Positions 6,000-6,086 of a DNA stretch of 6,086 bases are shown in pieces. The notes under the pieces are model-generated. The model searched no databases and was not told the origin of the DNA. It worked only from the letters and a program-made list of their open reading frames with translations. Source of the stretch: an uncultured Bacteroidota bacterium (GTDB taxonomy: Bacteria > Bacteroidota > Bacteroidia > Chitinophagales > Chitinophagaceae); NCBI GenBank assembly GCA_946479055.1, contig CAMLEX010000324.1, positions 1-6,086 on the forward strand, given 5' to 3'. The translations under genes and the position numbers were made by a program. The stretch's first letter is position 1, and every line of letters starts with the position of its first letter.

Positions 6000-6086
6000 T
6001 TATTGTTTATCTGCGTTAAGCCAAATCACATTTTGTTCCGGTTTATGATCTTGTCCAATAATGTCCCTGTATAATTCCGGGCGCCT
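6000..6086 (-). CDS. Possible C-terminal end of an upstream gene, 5' part outside window
   Basis: From the right edge a minus-strand frame is open for 28 codons and ends in TAA at 6002-6000, with C-terminal sequence VIWLNADKQ. Its mixed, protein-like composition and codon choices resemble the neighbouring genes. A second minus frame is also open from the edge for 19 codons (ending NRNKM), so the assignment is uncertain. The fragment is too short to recognise a family. If real, it is co-oriented with the kinase and ends about 300 nt before it. Confidence 0.35.
   Translation of the reverse strand, partial: RRPELYRDIIGQDHKPEQNVIWLNADKQ

Noticed and set aside
5699..6086. CRISPR array, tRNA or small RNA gene in the right intergenic stretch
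   Set aside because: Only two-copy imperfect repeats are present, and no cloverleaf or recognisable RNA family fold is visible.
6061..6086. Plus-strand gene starting with ATG at 6061 and leaving the window
   Set aside because: Only eight codons are visible, with no ribosome-binding or promoter signal, so it cannot be supported.

Overview
The window looks like chromosomal DNA from a Bacteroidetes bacterium, most likely of the Chitinophaga/Sphingobacteria type. This is an inference from the A+T-rich composition, the near absence of Shine-Dalgarno sequences, the protein style and the paired membrane histidine kinase and LytTR regulator. No rRNA, tRNA or other strong taxonomic marker is present. 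All recognised genes lie on the minus strand, so transcription runs from high to low coordinates.

Region by region, in transcription order: (1) At the right edge (6000-6086) a short open frame may be the last 28 codons of an upstream gene. (2) A stretch of about 300 bases without a convincing gene (5699-5999) holds purine-rich degenerate repeats, a small perfect hairpin and a weak promoter candidate. (3) A two-component system follows: a four-helix membrane kinase of the LytS/YehU (His_kinase) type (4679-5698), overlapping by 4 nt a CheY-LytTR response regulator (3921-4682). (4) A 249-nt intergenic region (3672-3920) holds an unusual set of interlocking inverted repeats and a weak promoter candidate. 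(5) A tightly packed tripartite ABC efflux operon follows: a TolC-type outer membrane protein (2409-3671), a lipoprotein HlyD/YbhG-type periplasmic adaptor (1457-2389), a first ABC ATPase (537-1454) and a second ABC ATPase (1-535) cut by the left edge. Gaps are 19, 2 and 1 nt.

The genes fit a type I-like (YbhGFSR-style) efflux pump. Two ATPase subunits, encoded separately here but fused in E. coli YbhF, should power membrane permeases whose genes are expected just beyond the left edge. The lipid-anchored adaptor would link them to the TolC channel. The adjacent LytS/LytTR pair is the obvious candidate regulator. The substrate cannot be read from the sequence.

The most interesting signals are the complementary active-site losses in the two ATPases, which predict one working and one degenerate ATP site, and the A-B-A'-B' inverted-repeat cluster between the regulator and the pump. 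I see no clearly new biological system; the coding content belongs to known families.
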